Numbered from the stretch's first letter, positions 35,964 to 44,275 are shown. The stretch: DNA of 64,000 nucleotides from JAIOZK01 sp964468645 (GCA_964468645.1 CAYXUU010000008.1:1-64000); one strand, 5' to 3'. The notes: generated by a model from the letters alone, not told the origin. Translations and numbers: made by a program.

Positions 35964-36142
35964 CTTTGGCCTCCTTTAAATTCAAATAGCTCGTTTAAGA
36001 TTTGTTCTCGCTCTTGAAATAAATTTGAATCAAGATTATTATATTGTTTCAACAATTTTCGGGCTTTATGATAGTTTTTTATCAATTCAGAATCTCTAGA
36101 ATCGTAATAATCCCCTTTCAACATTTTTTCCTTTTCTGTCAC
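35960..36142 (-). CDS. Stand-alone maltose-acetyltransferase (Mac) domain protein
   Basis: A 60-aa protein: MTEKEKMLKGDYYDSRDSEL, then a helical segment with YHKARKLLKQYNNLD, then REQILNELFEF. This is the N-terminal Mac domain of sugar O-acetyltransferases (maltose or galactoside acetyltransferase). The left-handed beta-helix catalytic domain that should follow is absent. The frame instead stops at KGGQR, overlapping the flavoprotein start by 4 nt. It is either a relic of a deleted acetyltransferase or a retained small protein. The clean ATGA overlap argues that it is still translated. Confidence 0.7.
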   Translation of the reverse strand: MTEKEKMLKGDYYDSRDSELIKNYHKARKLLKQYNNLDSNLFQEREQILNELFEFKGGQR

Positions 36143-36165
36143 GGTGTTTGTTTTTTAATGTGTGG

Positions 36166-36192
36166 TAACGATATAATATATACCATGGTTTA
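36166..36192. repeat. Dispersed 27-nt noncoding repeat, copy 2
   Basis: Matches 27506-27532 at 23 of 27 positions. It sits 24 nt upstream of the Mac-domain gene on its promoter side. Confidence 0.5.
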
Positions 36193-36213
36193 ATTAAACA
36201 GTTGATGTTTAAC

Positions 36214-36248
36214 CAAAGATATCATATTTATCTTACATTCATAATATT
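36214..36248. repeat. Dispersed 35-nt noncoding repeat, copy 2
   Basis: Matches 30858-30892 at 32 of 35 positions. Its minus-strand 3' end is TATCTTTG (36214-36221), a full TAnnTTTG match, 71 nt upstream of the Mac-domain operon. It could serve as that operon's promoter. Confidence 0.6.
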
Positions 36249-36286
36249 CCCATTTCCTCTTTTTCACTGGCCTTTAGGATTAGAAT

Positions 36287-36334
36287 TTTCAACTTTTCAA
36301 CTTTTCAACCCTTCAACCTTTCAACTCTTCAATC
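36287..36334. repeat. 8-nt tandem repeat (TTTTCAAC, about six imperfect units)
   Basis: Units TTTTCAAC, TTTTCAAC, TTTTCAAC, CCTTCAAC, CTTTCAAC and TCTTCAAT run head to tail. Noncoding, between the accessory block and the DUF3298 gene. Confidence 0.75.
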
Positions 36335-36396
36335 CCCCACTCCCTGCCATAACCAACACAATATCCCAAATACCTCCCGGACTTCATGAATTTTCC

Positions 36397-36404
36397 TAAC
36401 TTTG
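36397..36404 (+). promoter_or_regulatory. Candidate -7 box for the DUF3298 gene (TAACTTTG)
   Basis: A TAnnTTTG match 22 nt before the start at 36427; no clear -33 TTG. Confidence 0.35.
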
Positions 36405-36426
36405 GGATGAATTAAAACACCATCAC

Positions 36427-37557
36427 ATGAACCGCTTTCTTTCCCTGGTTTTCCTTACCTGTATGAGTTTGTTTACAACAGCCCAGGATCTGCCAGAGAC
36501 ATTATTCTATAAACTGCTTCATGGCAATATCAACTCAAATACCATGATCAGCATGAACCTTGTCAGGTCAGGGGATACCCTTTATGGCAATTATTTCTAT
36601 TATTATTATGAGCAAAATATCACTGGAGATAAAAAATACCAGGGCAAGATCATTCCTTTAGATGGTACTATGGCAAACCCAACTGAATTTATCCTTCATG
36701 AATACAGCGGTGATGAGTCGTATTTTGATGGCATATTTATCAGCAATACCGAGGCAGAAGGAATCTGGCATAACACCCGGGCTGGTAAAACCCTCGAATT
36801 CAACCTGAAAGAAAAATACCCTGCCGGTTCTGTTAAATTTGATGTTCATTATCTCAACGCCTCCACATATTTAATTAATAACCAGCCGCAACCTTTTGCA
36901 GAGATTACCCTGTTATTACTGAGCCCTGTTGATTTTCCCGACACTGAAATACAGGATTCATTAAACATGCTTATTAACGATGAATTTTTCGGAAACTACT
37001 ACCCTGATCTCATCCCTGACTCCTTACTGAAAAGAAAGGAGGCCGAATATTTCAGACATTATACCGATGCCAACAGCGAACTTTATGAAGGAGGCCAATC
37101 GTTCAACTGGGAAAAGATAAAGATGATGAATGTAGTATTCAACCAGGATTATGTTTGCACCATCGAGTTTAACGATTATGCTTTTACCGGTGGTGCGCAT
37201 GGTTTAAGTGTTAAGAAATACATGGTAGTGGACATGATTAATGGGGAATCTGTGATCCTTGAAGAATTATTTGCAAGTGATGTACATGACCTCCTGGTTA
37301 AACTTATCAATGATAAGATTTATGAGTTATATAATATTCCGGCTGCCCAGAAACTTACTGAAGCAGGGTTCTTTTATGAGACCATCGAACCTACGTCAAA
37401 CTTCTACCTGACAAAAGACGGCATTGGTTTTTACTATAACAACTATGAGATTGCCAGTTATGCTACCGGCCATACCAACATATTCATCACATTTGATGAG
37501 ATCGGAAAGCATATCAGGATGAATAGCCCGGCCGGGAGAATACTGAAATCTTATTAA
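36427..37557 (+). CDS. Secreted DUF4163/DUF3298 (RsiV-like) domain protein
   Basis: A 376-aa exported protein with signal peptide MNRFLSLVFLTCMSLFTTAQ. The N-terminal third (SGDTLYGNYFYYYY, LDGTM..PTEFILHEYSG, EAEGIWHN) is a beta-rich region. From ~120 on it matches the DUF4163 plus DUF3298 pair found in RsiV and PdaC: AYLI-like ASTYLINNQPQPFAEI, DYAFTGGAHGLSVKKYMVVD at ~250, LEELFA, then FYLTKDGIGFYYNNYEIASYATG. In RsiV this fold binds lysozyme; here only the fold is inferred. It is monocistronic. Confidence 0.82.
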   Translation: MNRFLSLVFLTCMSLFTTAQDLPETLFYKLLHGNINSNTMISMNLVRSGDTLYGNYFYYYYEQNITGDKKYQGKIIPLDGTMANPTEFILHEYSGDESYFDGIFISNTEAEGIWHNTRAGKTLEFNLKEKYPAGSVKFDVHYLNASTYLINNQPQPFAEITLLLLSPVDFPDTEIQDSLNMLINDEFFGNYYPDLIPDSLLKRKEAEYFRHYTDANSELYEGGQSFNWEKIKMMNVVFNQDYVCTIEFNDYAFTGGAHGLSVKKYMVVDMINGESVILEELFASDVHDLLVKLINDKIYELYNIPAAQKLTEAGFFYETIEPTSNFYLTKDGIGFYYNNYEIASYATGHTNIFITFDEIGKHIRMNSPAGRILKSY

Positions 37558-37853
37558 ATTTTGTATTGGGGAGGTATCGAAGCCTTAAATTACTCTTAAT
37601 CACTTAGACCGTTATGAACGTACGAGGAGGGTAAGCAGGATATAAAACAGCCTGATAGTAATTTACGATCTTTGTGTAATATAAGCGTGCCGAGCGGTTT
37701 AACAAGGTTATGATACAGCCCCACCTTGATTTAATGAATTTGACACCATTACTCATGTTCAGTGCTTAATAATTTGTTAATAATTTTCTTATCGGTCATA
37801 ATATTTTGTTTATAAATTTGCCCGTATAAACAACACAATCATTACGAGGTTAA
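37558..37853. other. 296-bp gap upstream of the phosphate transporter gene
   Basis: No gene or hairpin of note. The only signal is TAAATTTG at 37813-37820, listed separately. Confidence 0.35.
37813..37820 (+). promoter_or_regulatory. Candidate -7 box for the PiT gene (TAAATTTG)
   Basis: A TAnnTTTG match 33 nt before the start at 37854; the -33 position lacks TTG. No Pho-box-like direct repeat was noticed. Confidence 0.35.
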
Positions 37854-40133
37854 ATGGAAATAATATATCTTGTATTAGTCATCGTTTTATTTGCCCTTGC
37901 CATTTCCGATCTTGTTGTTGGTGTAAGTAATGATGCTGTAAATTTTTTAAACTCTGCCATTGGCGCAAAGGCAGCGCCGTTTAAGATTATTATGGTTATT
38001 GCCGCTTTTGGCGTTCTCGTAGGTGCTACATTTTCAAGCGGAATGATGGAGGTTGCCCGAAAGGGCATATTCTTTCCCGGGATGTTCAGCTTCTCTGAAA
38101 TCATGTTCATCTTCCTGGCGGTAATGGTTACCGATATTATTCTACTCGACACCTTTAACACTTTTGGTTTACCCACCTCAACCACGGTTTCCATTGTTTT
38201 TGAGTTATTGGGTGCGGCAGTCGGGATTGCTGTAATTAAGTTAAGCCTTGGGGATGGATCAGAGAGTTTAAATGAATTTATAAATTCCGGTAAAGCACTT
38301 GCCATTATTGCCGGGATTCTTTTATCGGTGGTGGTTGCATTCAGTGCCGGAGCGCTGGTACAATACTTAACCAGGTTGTTATTCTCTTTCAGGTATGAGA
38401 AGAGGATGAGATATTATGGTTCAATCTGGGGAGGATTGGCAATTACAGCAATCACATATTTTATCCTGATCAAAGGTGCAAAGGGATCGTCTTTTATGTC
38501 GGAGGATGTAAAAGAATGGATCAAACTCAACACGATGTTGATCCTAGCGATGAGTTTTGCAGGCTGGACCATCATTATACAGGTATTAAGATGGATTGCC
38601 AGAATAAATATTTTAAAGTTCATTGTCCTGGTAGGGACCTTTGCACTTGCCATGGCATTTGCCGGCAACGACCTGGTAAACTTCATAGGGGTGCCACTGG
38701 CAGGGTATGAATCATTTAAAGTGTATTTAGCCTCCGGGGCCACCGATCCGGACAGCTTTTCCATGACAGCCCTTGCAGGAAAAGTTAGCACACCAACCTA
38801 CTTTTTATTAATTGCCGGGCTGATCATGGTATTAACCCTCTGGTTCTCAAAAAAAGCAAAAAGTGTAGTCAAAACCACGCTTGATTTAAGCCGGCAGGAA
38901 GAGGGTACAGAACGATTCGGATCCACCATGTTATCAAGGTCACTTGTCAGAAGTTCAATTAATCTCACCAATGTTCTGAAAATCCTAATTCCAGTCAAAG
39001 TTCAGAATACAATCGAAAAACAATTTGATCAATCCCCTCTGAAAGTTTCAGAAAAGAAACCCGACGCTCCTTCTTTTGATATGATCAGGGCATCTGTAAA
39101 TTTAATGATTGCCAGTATCCTGATTTCATTTGCTACTTCCCTTAAACTTCCACTTTCGACAACATATGTAACATTCATGGTAGCCATGGGCACTTCTCTT
39201 GCCGACAGGGCGTGGGGGCGTGAAAGCGCTGTTTACCGCATTACCGGTGTTGTTTCAGTTGTCGGGGGATGGTTCTTTACCGCTTTCTCTGCTTTCACAG
39301 TAGCATTTTTACTGGCAATGTTGTTTTACTTTGGAGGTTTTATTGCAGTAATTGGCATGGTTGCAATAGCTGTTTTCCTCATCGTAAGAACACATAGTGT
39401 TTTTAAGAAAAAAGAAACGGAAGCAAAAGAAGTTGATGAGGAAGACATTGCAGTAACTGAAGAGATTAATAAAGAAAGTGTTTATGATAGCTGTTTGAGA
39501 AAAGTAAATAAATCCCTCAAAGTAGTTAAAAATGAATATCAGAATATCTTAACCGGGCTGGAAAAAGAAGATCTGCAGGAATTGAAAGAAGCCAAAAAGG
39601 CAATTGAAAAACAATCCAGAAAAGCAAAAAAATACAAGGATAACATTGATAAGGTTATTACCAAACTGCAGGAAGATTCAATTGATACCGGGCATCATTA
39701 TGTTCAGGTACTTGATTATATCCGGGAGATGCTTCATAGTATATCCTTTATGGTCGCTCCTGTATATGAACACATTAACAACACCCATAAAACCTTGACT
39801 CCTGAACAACTAAAAGAACTATACTTAATAAATCAAAAGATAATCAACCTGATTGATATCATTCAGGGGATCATCGAAAGTGAAAATTATGGCGATATAA
39901 CTACAGCCCAACATGTTCAGCAGGAGATCTTATCAGCAACGGAGATAGATATCAGGAACCAGATACAGCGAATTAAATCAGAAACAATAGGTACCAAAAA
40001 CAGTATCTTATACTTCAAAATTCTTACTGAAACCAAGAATATTGTACTGCAGGCATTTAATGTTCTGAAAGCTCAGCGTGACTTTGCCGACTTTAAATCC
40101 AACGGGTCTAACACAATTGAAAATAACAATTAA
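37854..40133 (+). CDS. PiT-type inorganic phosphate transporter with PhoU-like C-terminal domain
   Basis: A 759-aa inner-membrane transporter. The first ~520 residues carry the two PiT repeats: DLVVGVSNDAVNFLNSAIGA with ATFSSGMMEVARKG, and FALAMAFAGNDLVNFIGVPL, plus FGLPTSTTVSIVFELLGAAV and KLPLSTTYVTFMVAMGTSLA. These belong to cation:phosphate symporters of the PHO4 family. Residues ~522-745 are all-helical and soluble (VYDSCLRKVNKSLKVVKNEY ... YVQVLDYIREMLHSISFMV ... HINNTHKTL), resembling PhoU/DUF47. In bacteria with separate genes, PhoU/DUF47 partners regulate PiT carriers; here they are fused. The 3' end overlaps the YpsA-like gene. Confidence 0.92.
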   Translation: MEIIYLVLVIVLFALAISDLVVGVSNDAVNFLNSAIGAKAAPFKIIMVIAAFGVLVGATFSSGMMEVARKGIFFPGMFSFSEIMFIFLAVMVTDIILLDTFNTFGLPTSTTVSIVFELLGAAVGIAVIKLSLGDGSESLNEFINSGKALAIIAGILLSVVVAFSAGALVQYLTRLLFSFRYEKRMRYYGSIWGGLAITAITYFILIKGAKGSSFMSEDVKEWIKLNTMLILAMSFAGWTIIIQVLRWIARINILKFIVLVGTFALAMAFAGNDLVNFIGVPLAGYESFKVYLASGATDPDSFSMTALAGKVSTPTYFLLIAGLIMVLTLWFSKKAKSVVKTTLDLSRQEEGTERFGSTMLSRSLVRSSINLTNVLKILIPVKVQNTIEKQFDQSPLKVSEKKPDAPSFDMIRASVNLMIASILISFATSLKLPLSTTYVTFMVAMGTSLADRAWGRESAVYRITGVVSVVGGWFFTAFSAFTVAFLLAMLFYFGGFIAVIGMVAIAVFLIVRTHSVFKKKETEAKEVDEEDIAVTEEINKESVYDSCLRKVNKSLKVVKNEYQNILTGLEKEDLQELKEAKKAIEKQSRKAKKYKDNIDKVITKLQEDSIDTGHHYVQVLDYIREMLHSISFMVAPVYEHINNTHKTLTPEQLKELYLINQKIINLIDIIQGIIESENYGDITTAQHVQQEILSATEIDIRNQIQRIKSETIGTKNSILYFKILTETKNIVLQAFNVLKAQRDFADFKSNGSNTIENNN

Positions 40134-40581
40134 GAAAATCATCTCAGGCGGGCAAACCGGTGTTGACCGTGCATCACTGGATGTTGCTGTTAATAATAAT
40201 ATCCAATGTGGAGGGCATTGTCCTAAAGGGAGAAAAGCTGAAGATGGTGTCATTCCCGAACACTATCCACTGATTGAAACTTCCTCAGATGATTATAAGG
40301 AACGTACATCGTTGAATATCATGAATAGTGATGGTACTTTAATCATCATAGATAAAACCAGGGACAAAGGGACACAAACCACCATTGATCTGTTAAGGGA
40401 ACATCATAAACCACTTATAATATGTGACTTATCTGTTATTGTCAACCCTAAACAAATCAGAAGCTGGATCTTTAGAAACAAAATCAGAACATTGAACATC
40501 GCCGGCCCTCGCGAAAGTAATTGCCCCGGTATTTATAAACAATCCTATGATTTTATACAGACAATCATGATTGATAAATGA
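40117..40581 (+). CDS. YpsA-superfamily 'molybdenum carrier' protein, TTG start
   Basis: About 154 aa. The N-terminus IKKIISGGQTGVDRASLDVA is the glycine-rich SGGQTGxDRA motif of the putative molybdenum-carrier / YpsA-like branch of the SLOG/LOG nucleotide-binding superfamily. CGGHCPKGRKAEDGVIP and ERTSLNIMNSDGTLII follow. Family members start 6-8 residues before the motif, which fits TTG 40117 inside the last codons of the PiT gene. GTG 40078 is the only other upstream start and no in-frame ATG exists before the motif. The function is not established; nucleotide or nucleotide-derivative binding is expected. Confidence 0.8.
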   Translation: MKITIKKIISGGQTGVDRASLDVAVNNNIQCGGHCPKGRKAEDGVIPEHYPLIETSSDDYKERTSLNIMNSDGTLIIIDKTRDKGTQTTIDLLREHHKPLIICDLSVIVNPKQIRSWIFRNKIRTLNIAGPRESNCPGIYKQSYDFIQTIMIDK

Positions 40582-40619
40582 TAATCCACTAATTTTACGA
40601 TACCTTATCAATACATGCC

Positions 40620-40898
40620 ATGGAGTATACAACAAAAATCTCTGAGGCCAATAAAATCCTGAAGAATCTGAAAAGGGAACTTTTACATATCCTTACAGAA
40701 TCTGATTCGGCACAGTATTGCCACCCAAAACTAATCCTGCCCTGGCTTGAAGAGGAATCAGAATACGCAATAAAAAGGCTTAAGCTTACTGATACGGATG
40801 AAACCAGATACCTTATGAAAGTGACCCGTATTTTTGGTGTCTATTCAGAAAACCTCCCCCTTTTAAAAAGAAAACGCAAAAAGAGAAAAAGAGACTAA
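40620..40898 (+). CDS. Small hypothetical protein with basic C-terminus
   Basis: A 92-aa protein I do not recognise. It is mostly helical (MEYTTKISEANKILKNLKRE ... ILPWLEEESEYAIKRLKLTD ... YLMKVTRIFGVYSEN) and ends in a strongly basic tail KRKRKKRKRD. No signal peptide or membrane span. The tail suggests nucleic-acid contact, but that is only composition. The start ATG is 38 nt after the YpsA-like stop, so the two may be cotranscribed. The end overlaps the convergent prmC gene by 4 nt. Confidence 0.6.
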   Translation: MEYTTKISEANKILKNLKRELLHILTESDSAQYCHPKLILPWLEEESEYAIKRLKLTDTDETRYLMKVTRIFGVYSENLPLLKRKRKKRKRD

Positions 40899-41767
40899 TT
40901 TAACGTCCTGACAATTCTCACCATTCTTTCTCTACCGCTTAAATCTTTGCGAATAGCTATGTTAGAAAATCCGGAAGCAAAAACATGTTCAACTTCAGCA
41001 GCTCTGGCCTCATTGATTTCAAGATATATATGACCACCTTTTATTAAACTCCTGATAGCAAACCTGGCAATGGCACTATAAAATTTAACCGGCTCATTAT
41101 CAGGAACAAAAAGGGCCTGGTGAGGTTCATAATCCAGTATGTTGCGTTTCATAAGTTTCTTTTCTGATTCGGTAACATAGGGGGGATTTGAAACAATTAA
41201 ATCAAAATCACCACCCAATGTTTTCCATGTTTCCCAGTCAAGAAAATCCATCAACTGAAAATCAATATCAACATTATTCATAAAAGCATTTTCACGCGCA
41301 AGGCTTAATGCGGCTTCCGAAACATCGATGGCTGTTATTTCAGCCTCTGGATAATGTTTCTTTAAGGCGATTCCAATAATACCGCTCCCGGTTCCGATAT
41401 CCAGTATCCTTTTGTAATGGTAACTCTTTTCACCAATAATCCAATATACCAGTTCCTCGGTTTCAGGCCTCGGTATCAGAACAGATTCATTTACGTTAAC
41501 TTTAATATCGCAAAAGGTGGTTTCTCCGGTAATATACTGCACCGGCCTGTATTCCTTTAACAGTGTTATAGCCATACTAATTTTTTTTTGTTCTGAAGCA
41601 CCGAGAAGTCTGGCACCCTCAGTAATTACTTTTGTTTTTGATAAACCTAAAAAGTAATCAAACACAATGTAAAGCAACTGACGTGCTTCTCTTTTCGGGT
41701 AATGTTCAGCAAGGTCATCGAGGTATTTCCTGAACAAAAAGCTGACTGTATGAAGGTCCTTTTTCAC
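40895..41767 (-). CDS. prmC: Peptide chain release factor N5-glutamine methyltransferase
   Basis: A 290-aa enzyme that methylates the Gln of the GGQ loop in release factors RF1 and RF2, using SAM. The N-terminal helical domain (VSFLFRKYLDDLAEHYPK) precedes the catalytic domain with RPVQYITGET, VLIPRPETEELVYWI, the SAM motif ILDIGTGSGIIGIALKK, and the signature DLIVSNPPYVTESEK. The NPPY tetrad and family length (about 280-290 aa) make the identification firm. It is convergent with the small protein gene and divergent from the kinase operon. Confidence 0.94.
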   Translation of the reverse strand: MKKDLHTVSFLFRKYLDDLAEHYPKREARQLLYIVFDYFLGLSKTKVITEGARLLGASEQKKISMAITLLKEYRPVQYITGETTFCDIKVNVNESVLIPRPETEELVYWIIGEKSYHYKRILDIGTGSGIIGIALKKHYPEAEITAIDVSEAALSLARENAFMNNVDIDFQLMDFLDWETWKTLGGDFDLIVSNPPYVTESEKKLMKRNILDYEPHQALFVPDNEPVKFYSAIARFAIRSLIKGGHIYLEINEARAAEVEHVFASGFSNIAIRKDLSGRERMVRIVRTLN

Positions 41768-41790
41768 CTTTCGAAGTTAATGAATTTATG

Positions 41791-41798
41791 TATTTTTG
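41791..41798 (+). promoter_or_regulatory. Candidate -7 box for the glycosyltransferase operon (TATTTTTG)
   Basis: A TAnnTTTG match 31 nt before the kinase start; the -33 position lacks TTG. Confidence 0.35.
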
Positions 41799-41829
41799 AG
41801 GCCAACACATACAATCAATTTCTTAACTT

Positions 41830-42483
41830 ATGAAAGGTGACATACTAATTATAAATGAAAACCACAGAAAGGCTGCAGGTGAAGTTGTGGATATTATCCT
41901 TAATGAAATCATTAATACCAGTGGTCGATACGTGATCAGTGTTGCCGGGGAATCCGGTGCAGGAAAATCAGAAATAGCTGCTTCTATCGCGGAAAAGCTC
42001 GAAGAAAATGGAGTACGAGGCTATATTTTTGCCCAGGATGATTATTTTGTTTATCCACCGAAGACCAATGCAGAAACAAGAGTAAAAGATATCAACTGGG
42101 TAGGCCCGGGAGAAGTAAAACTGGCCCTGCTGGATGAGGGGATCGGAGAGGTTCTCAGTGGAAACAATAGGATCACAAAACCCCTTGTAATTTTCGACGA
42201 AGACAGGATAGACAGTGAAACTGTTGATCTAGAACCGTATAAAGTCCTTATTGCTGAAGGCACCTATACAACACTTCTGAACAAGGTTAACAGGAAAGTA
42301 TTTATCGACCGGAATTACCACGACACCAAAGCATCACGACAAGAGCGTAACAGGGAAAATCAGGATGAATTCCTTGAAAAGATACTTAAAATAGAACATG
42401 AAGAAATCTCTTCCCACAAATATCTTGCAGATATCATCATTAAAAAAGATTACACCGCAATAAAAGGAAAAAGGTATGGATAA
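41830..42483 (+). CDS. Uridine-kinase-like P-loop kinase
   Basis: A 217-aa cytoplasmic kinase. Walker A is VAGESGAGKSEIAASIA at residues ~38-54. A lid and substrate region follows with YIFAQDDYFVYPPKTNAETR (an uridine-kinase-like DDYY motif), then the strand VLIAEGTYTTLL, and DRNYHDTKASRQERNREN with the lid Arg residues. This resembles the uridine/phosphoribulokinase family rather than a standard Udk, and I cannot name the substrate. It overlaps the glycosyltransferase by 8 nt, which points to a sugar or sugar-nucleotide substrate in a shared pathway (inference). Confidence 0.75.
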   Translation: MKGDILIINENHRKAAGEVVDIILNEIINTSGRYVISVAGESGAGKSEIAASIAEKLEENGVRGYIFAQDDYFVYPPKTNAETRVKDINWVGPGEVKLALLDEGIGEVLSGNNRITKPLVIFDEDRIDSETVDLEPYKVLIAEGTYTTLLNKVNRKVFIDRNYHDTKASRQERNRENQDEFLEKILKIEHEEISSHKYLADIIIKKDYTAIKGKRYG

Positions 42484-43732
42484 TAAATTCTCCAGAATAG
42501 CCATGCTCAGTACACATGGTTATTTTGATCCCGTTCCGGTTTTAGGTCAGACAGATACAGGCGGACAGGTTGTTTATGTTCTGGAACTTGCAAAAGCGAT
42601 ATCCAGGCATGGAATAAAAGTTGATATTTATACCCGGTGGTTTGATCAAAGCCAGAAGCAAATCGATCCGGTGCCCGGCTATCCTGATGTGAATGTAATC
42701 AGAATTCCTGCCGGCCCCTGGGAATTTATTCCTAAGGAATTCATTTATGAAGTACTGCCAGAACTGTCGGGCAATATGGTTGAATTAATCAGACAACAAG
42801 GTTGGGATTACGATCTTTTCCATGGCCATTATGTCGATGCCGGAATTGTAACTCTTGATGTTGCCAGGGCCCTTAACAAACCCGCCTTTTTCACCGCCCA
42901 CTCTCTTGGCGCCTGGAAAAGGGAACAGATGGGCGGAGACCCAGCTGAGATGGAAAGGAAATTCAACTTTAAACTTCGTATAGAAGAGGAGATCAGGATA
43001 TTTAAGAATGTAAATGCACAGAGTATCACCACAATCTTGCAACTTGAAAAGATCAATGAATTGTATGGCTTCTTTGCTGATAATATAGTGGATATCCCTC
43101 CCGGAGTTGATGTGCATACCTTCAAACCTCTCAAGGATGGGATGGAACCAATTCAGACCAATATTCCTGAAAATTACATTTATTGTATCAGCCGTATCGA
43201 CAGCAACAAGGGTCATGATTACCTGTTGAAGGCTTTTGCCATTGTAAAAGACAGGATCCCGGATATTGACCTGGTGATCGGTGGCGGCTCGCCAAATCCC
43301 AAAACAAGGGAGAAGGGAATTTTTGCTGTGATGCATAAAATAATTGATGAAAATAAGATGAATGACAGGGTTCATGTAATTGGTTATGTAGCAGATGAAG
43401 ATATGGTTGGCTATTACCAGAACAGTAAGCTTTTTGTTCTGCCATCACTTTTCGAACCCTTTGGAATGACCACACAGGAAGCCATGGCATGTGGGAAAGC
43501 TGTTGTTTGCTCCAGGTTTGGTGGGATCAGAACTGTTATCAACAATGGTGTGAATGGTATGCTTGTCGACCCTTCAGATCCGATCGAGTTCGCTGATATC
43601 CTTACGAAAGTACTACAAAACGATAAACTGAGAGAAAACCTGGGGATGAAGGCATATAAAACCGTTCAGGCAGAATTTTCATGGGAAGCCATCGCTGACC
43701 GCTTCCTGAAATTCTATTACGATTTTATATAA
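42476..43732 (+). CDS. GT4 glycosyltransferase, sucrose-/mannosylfructose-phosphate synthase-like
   Basis: A 418-aa retaining GT-B glycosyltransferase. It opens with IAMLSTHGYFDPVPVLGQTD and TGGQVVYVLELAKAI, the acceptor-site signature shared by sucrose synthase, sucrose-phosphate synthase and mannosylfructose-phosphate synthase. FHGHYVDAGIV and FTAHSLGAWKREQM follow. The C-terminal half has YCISRIDSNKGHDYLLKAF and the donor-site LPSLFEPFGMTTQEAMACG (E-x7-E motif). It probably transfers a hexose from a sugar nucleotide to a sugar phosphate or similar acceptor. No phosphatase gene is adjacent. It is second in a five-gene operon. Confidence 0.85.
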   Translation: MDNKFSRIAMLSTHGYFDPVPVLGQTDTGGQVVYVLELAKAISRHGIKVDIYTRWFDQSQKQIDPVPGYPDVNVIRIPAGPWEFIPKEFIYEVLPELSGNMVELIRQQGWDYDLFHGHYVDAGIVTLDVARALNKPAFFTAHSLGAWKREQMGGDPAEMERKFNFKLRIEEEIRIFKNVNAQSITTILQLEKINELYGFFADNIVDIPPGVDVHTFKPLKDGMEPIQTNIPENYIYCISRIDSNKGHDYLLKAFAIVKDRIPDIDLVIGGGSPNPKTREKGIFAVMHKIIDENKMNDRVHVIGYVADEDMVGYYQNSKLFVLPSLFEPFGMTTQEAMACGKAVVCSRFGGIRTVINNGVNGMLVDPSDPIEFADILTKVLQNDKLRENLGMKAYKTVQAEFSWEAIADRFLKFYYDFI

Positions 43733-43735
43733 AGT

Positions 43736-44275
43736 ATGGGTAGCATGTTCTCCAATAAAATTTTTATGGTTACAGGAGGGCAGGGAGCTGGAAAAACTAC
43801 TTTTGTTATTGAACTGGTGAATTCGCTCCAAACAAATGGCCTTAAGTTGGCTGGCTTTTATGCAAACGGTTTCTGGAAAGACAACAAACGTTCACACTTC
43901 GAAATCACAAATATAGAAGACAGTAATAATATGGTTCTTTGCTCTGCTCACCATAAAAAAGACTGGGTAAAAAGAGCAAGTTACTGGTTTAATCCTGAAG
44001 CCATTAAATACGGGAACAACATTCTGAAAGAAGCTATAAATAACAGGCCCGATATTATTGTTATTGATGAGGTTGGTAAACTTGAATTGGAGGGATACAT
44101 ATGGCATCGTGCGATTCAAAGAATAATTGAACTAACTGATTTCCCAATGATCTGGACTGTCAGAAATAACATTCTCAAAAAAGCAGTTTCCTTCTTTGGG
44201 TTGAATAATGTAGTTATTTTTGATATTGAAAAACTAACGATCAAAGCCGCTGCTGAAAACATTATGATGATATGA
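43736..44275 (+). CDS. NTPase of the THEP1 type (nucleoside-triphosphatase)
   Basis: A 179-aa P-loop protein. Walker A is FMVTGGQGAGKTTFVIEL near residues 9-27. Walker B is IIVIDEVGKLELEGYIW (hhhDEhGxhE), the hallmark of the THEP1/DUF2478 nucleotide phosphatase-kinase family. A FYANGFWKDNKR segment and a C-terminal WTVRNNILKKA region match the family layout. Such enzymes hydrolyse NTPs slowly in vitro; their biological role is not settled. It starts 3 nt after the glycosyltransferase stop and overlaps the EamA gene by 4 nt. Confidence 0.85.
   Translation: MGSMFSNKIFMVTGGQGAGKTTFVIELVNSLQTNGLKLAGFYANGFWKDNKRSHFEITNIEDSNNMVLCSAHHKKDWVKRASYWFNPEAIKYGNNILKEAINNRPDIIVIDEVGKLELEGYIWHRAIQRIIELTDFPMIWTVRNNILKKAVSFFGLNNVVIFDIEKLTIKAAAENIMMI

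Noticed and set aside
26733..36142. A true integron cassette array
   Set aside because: Only one 8-mer resembles a core site, no matching second site was found for most genes, and no integrase is present; kept as a weak finding only.
36287..36334. Possible CRISPR array
   Set aside because: The units are only 8 nt, contiguous and without spacers; it is a simple tandem repeat.
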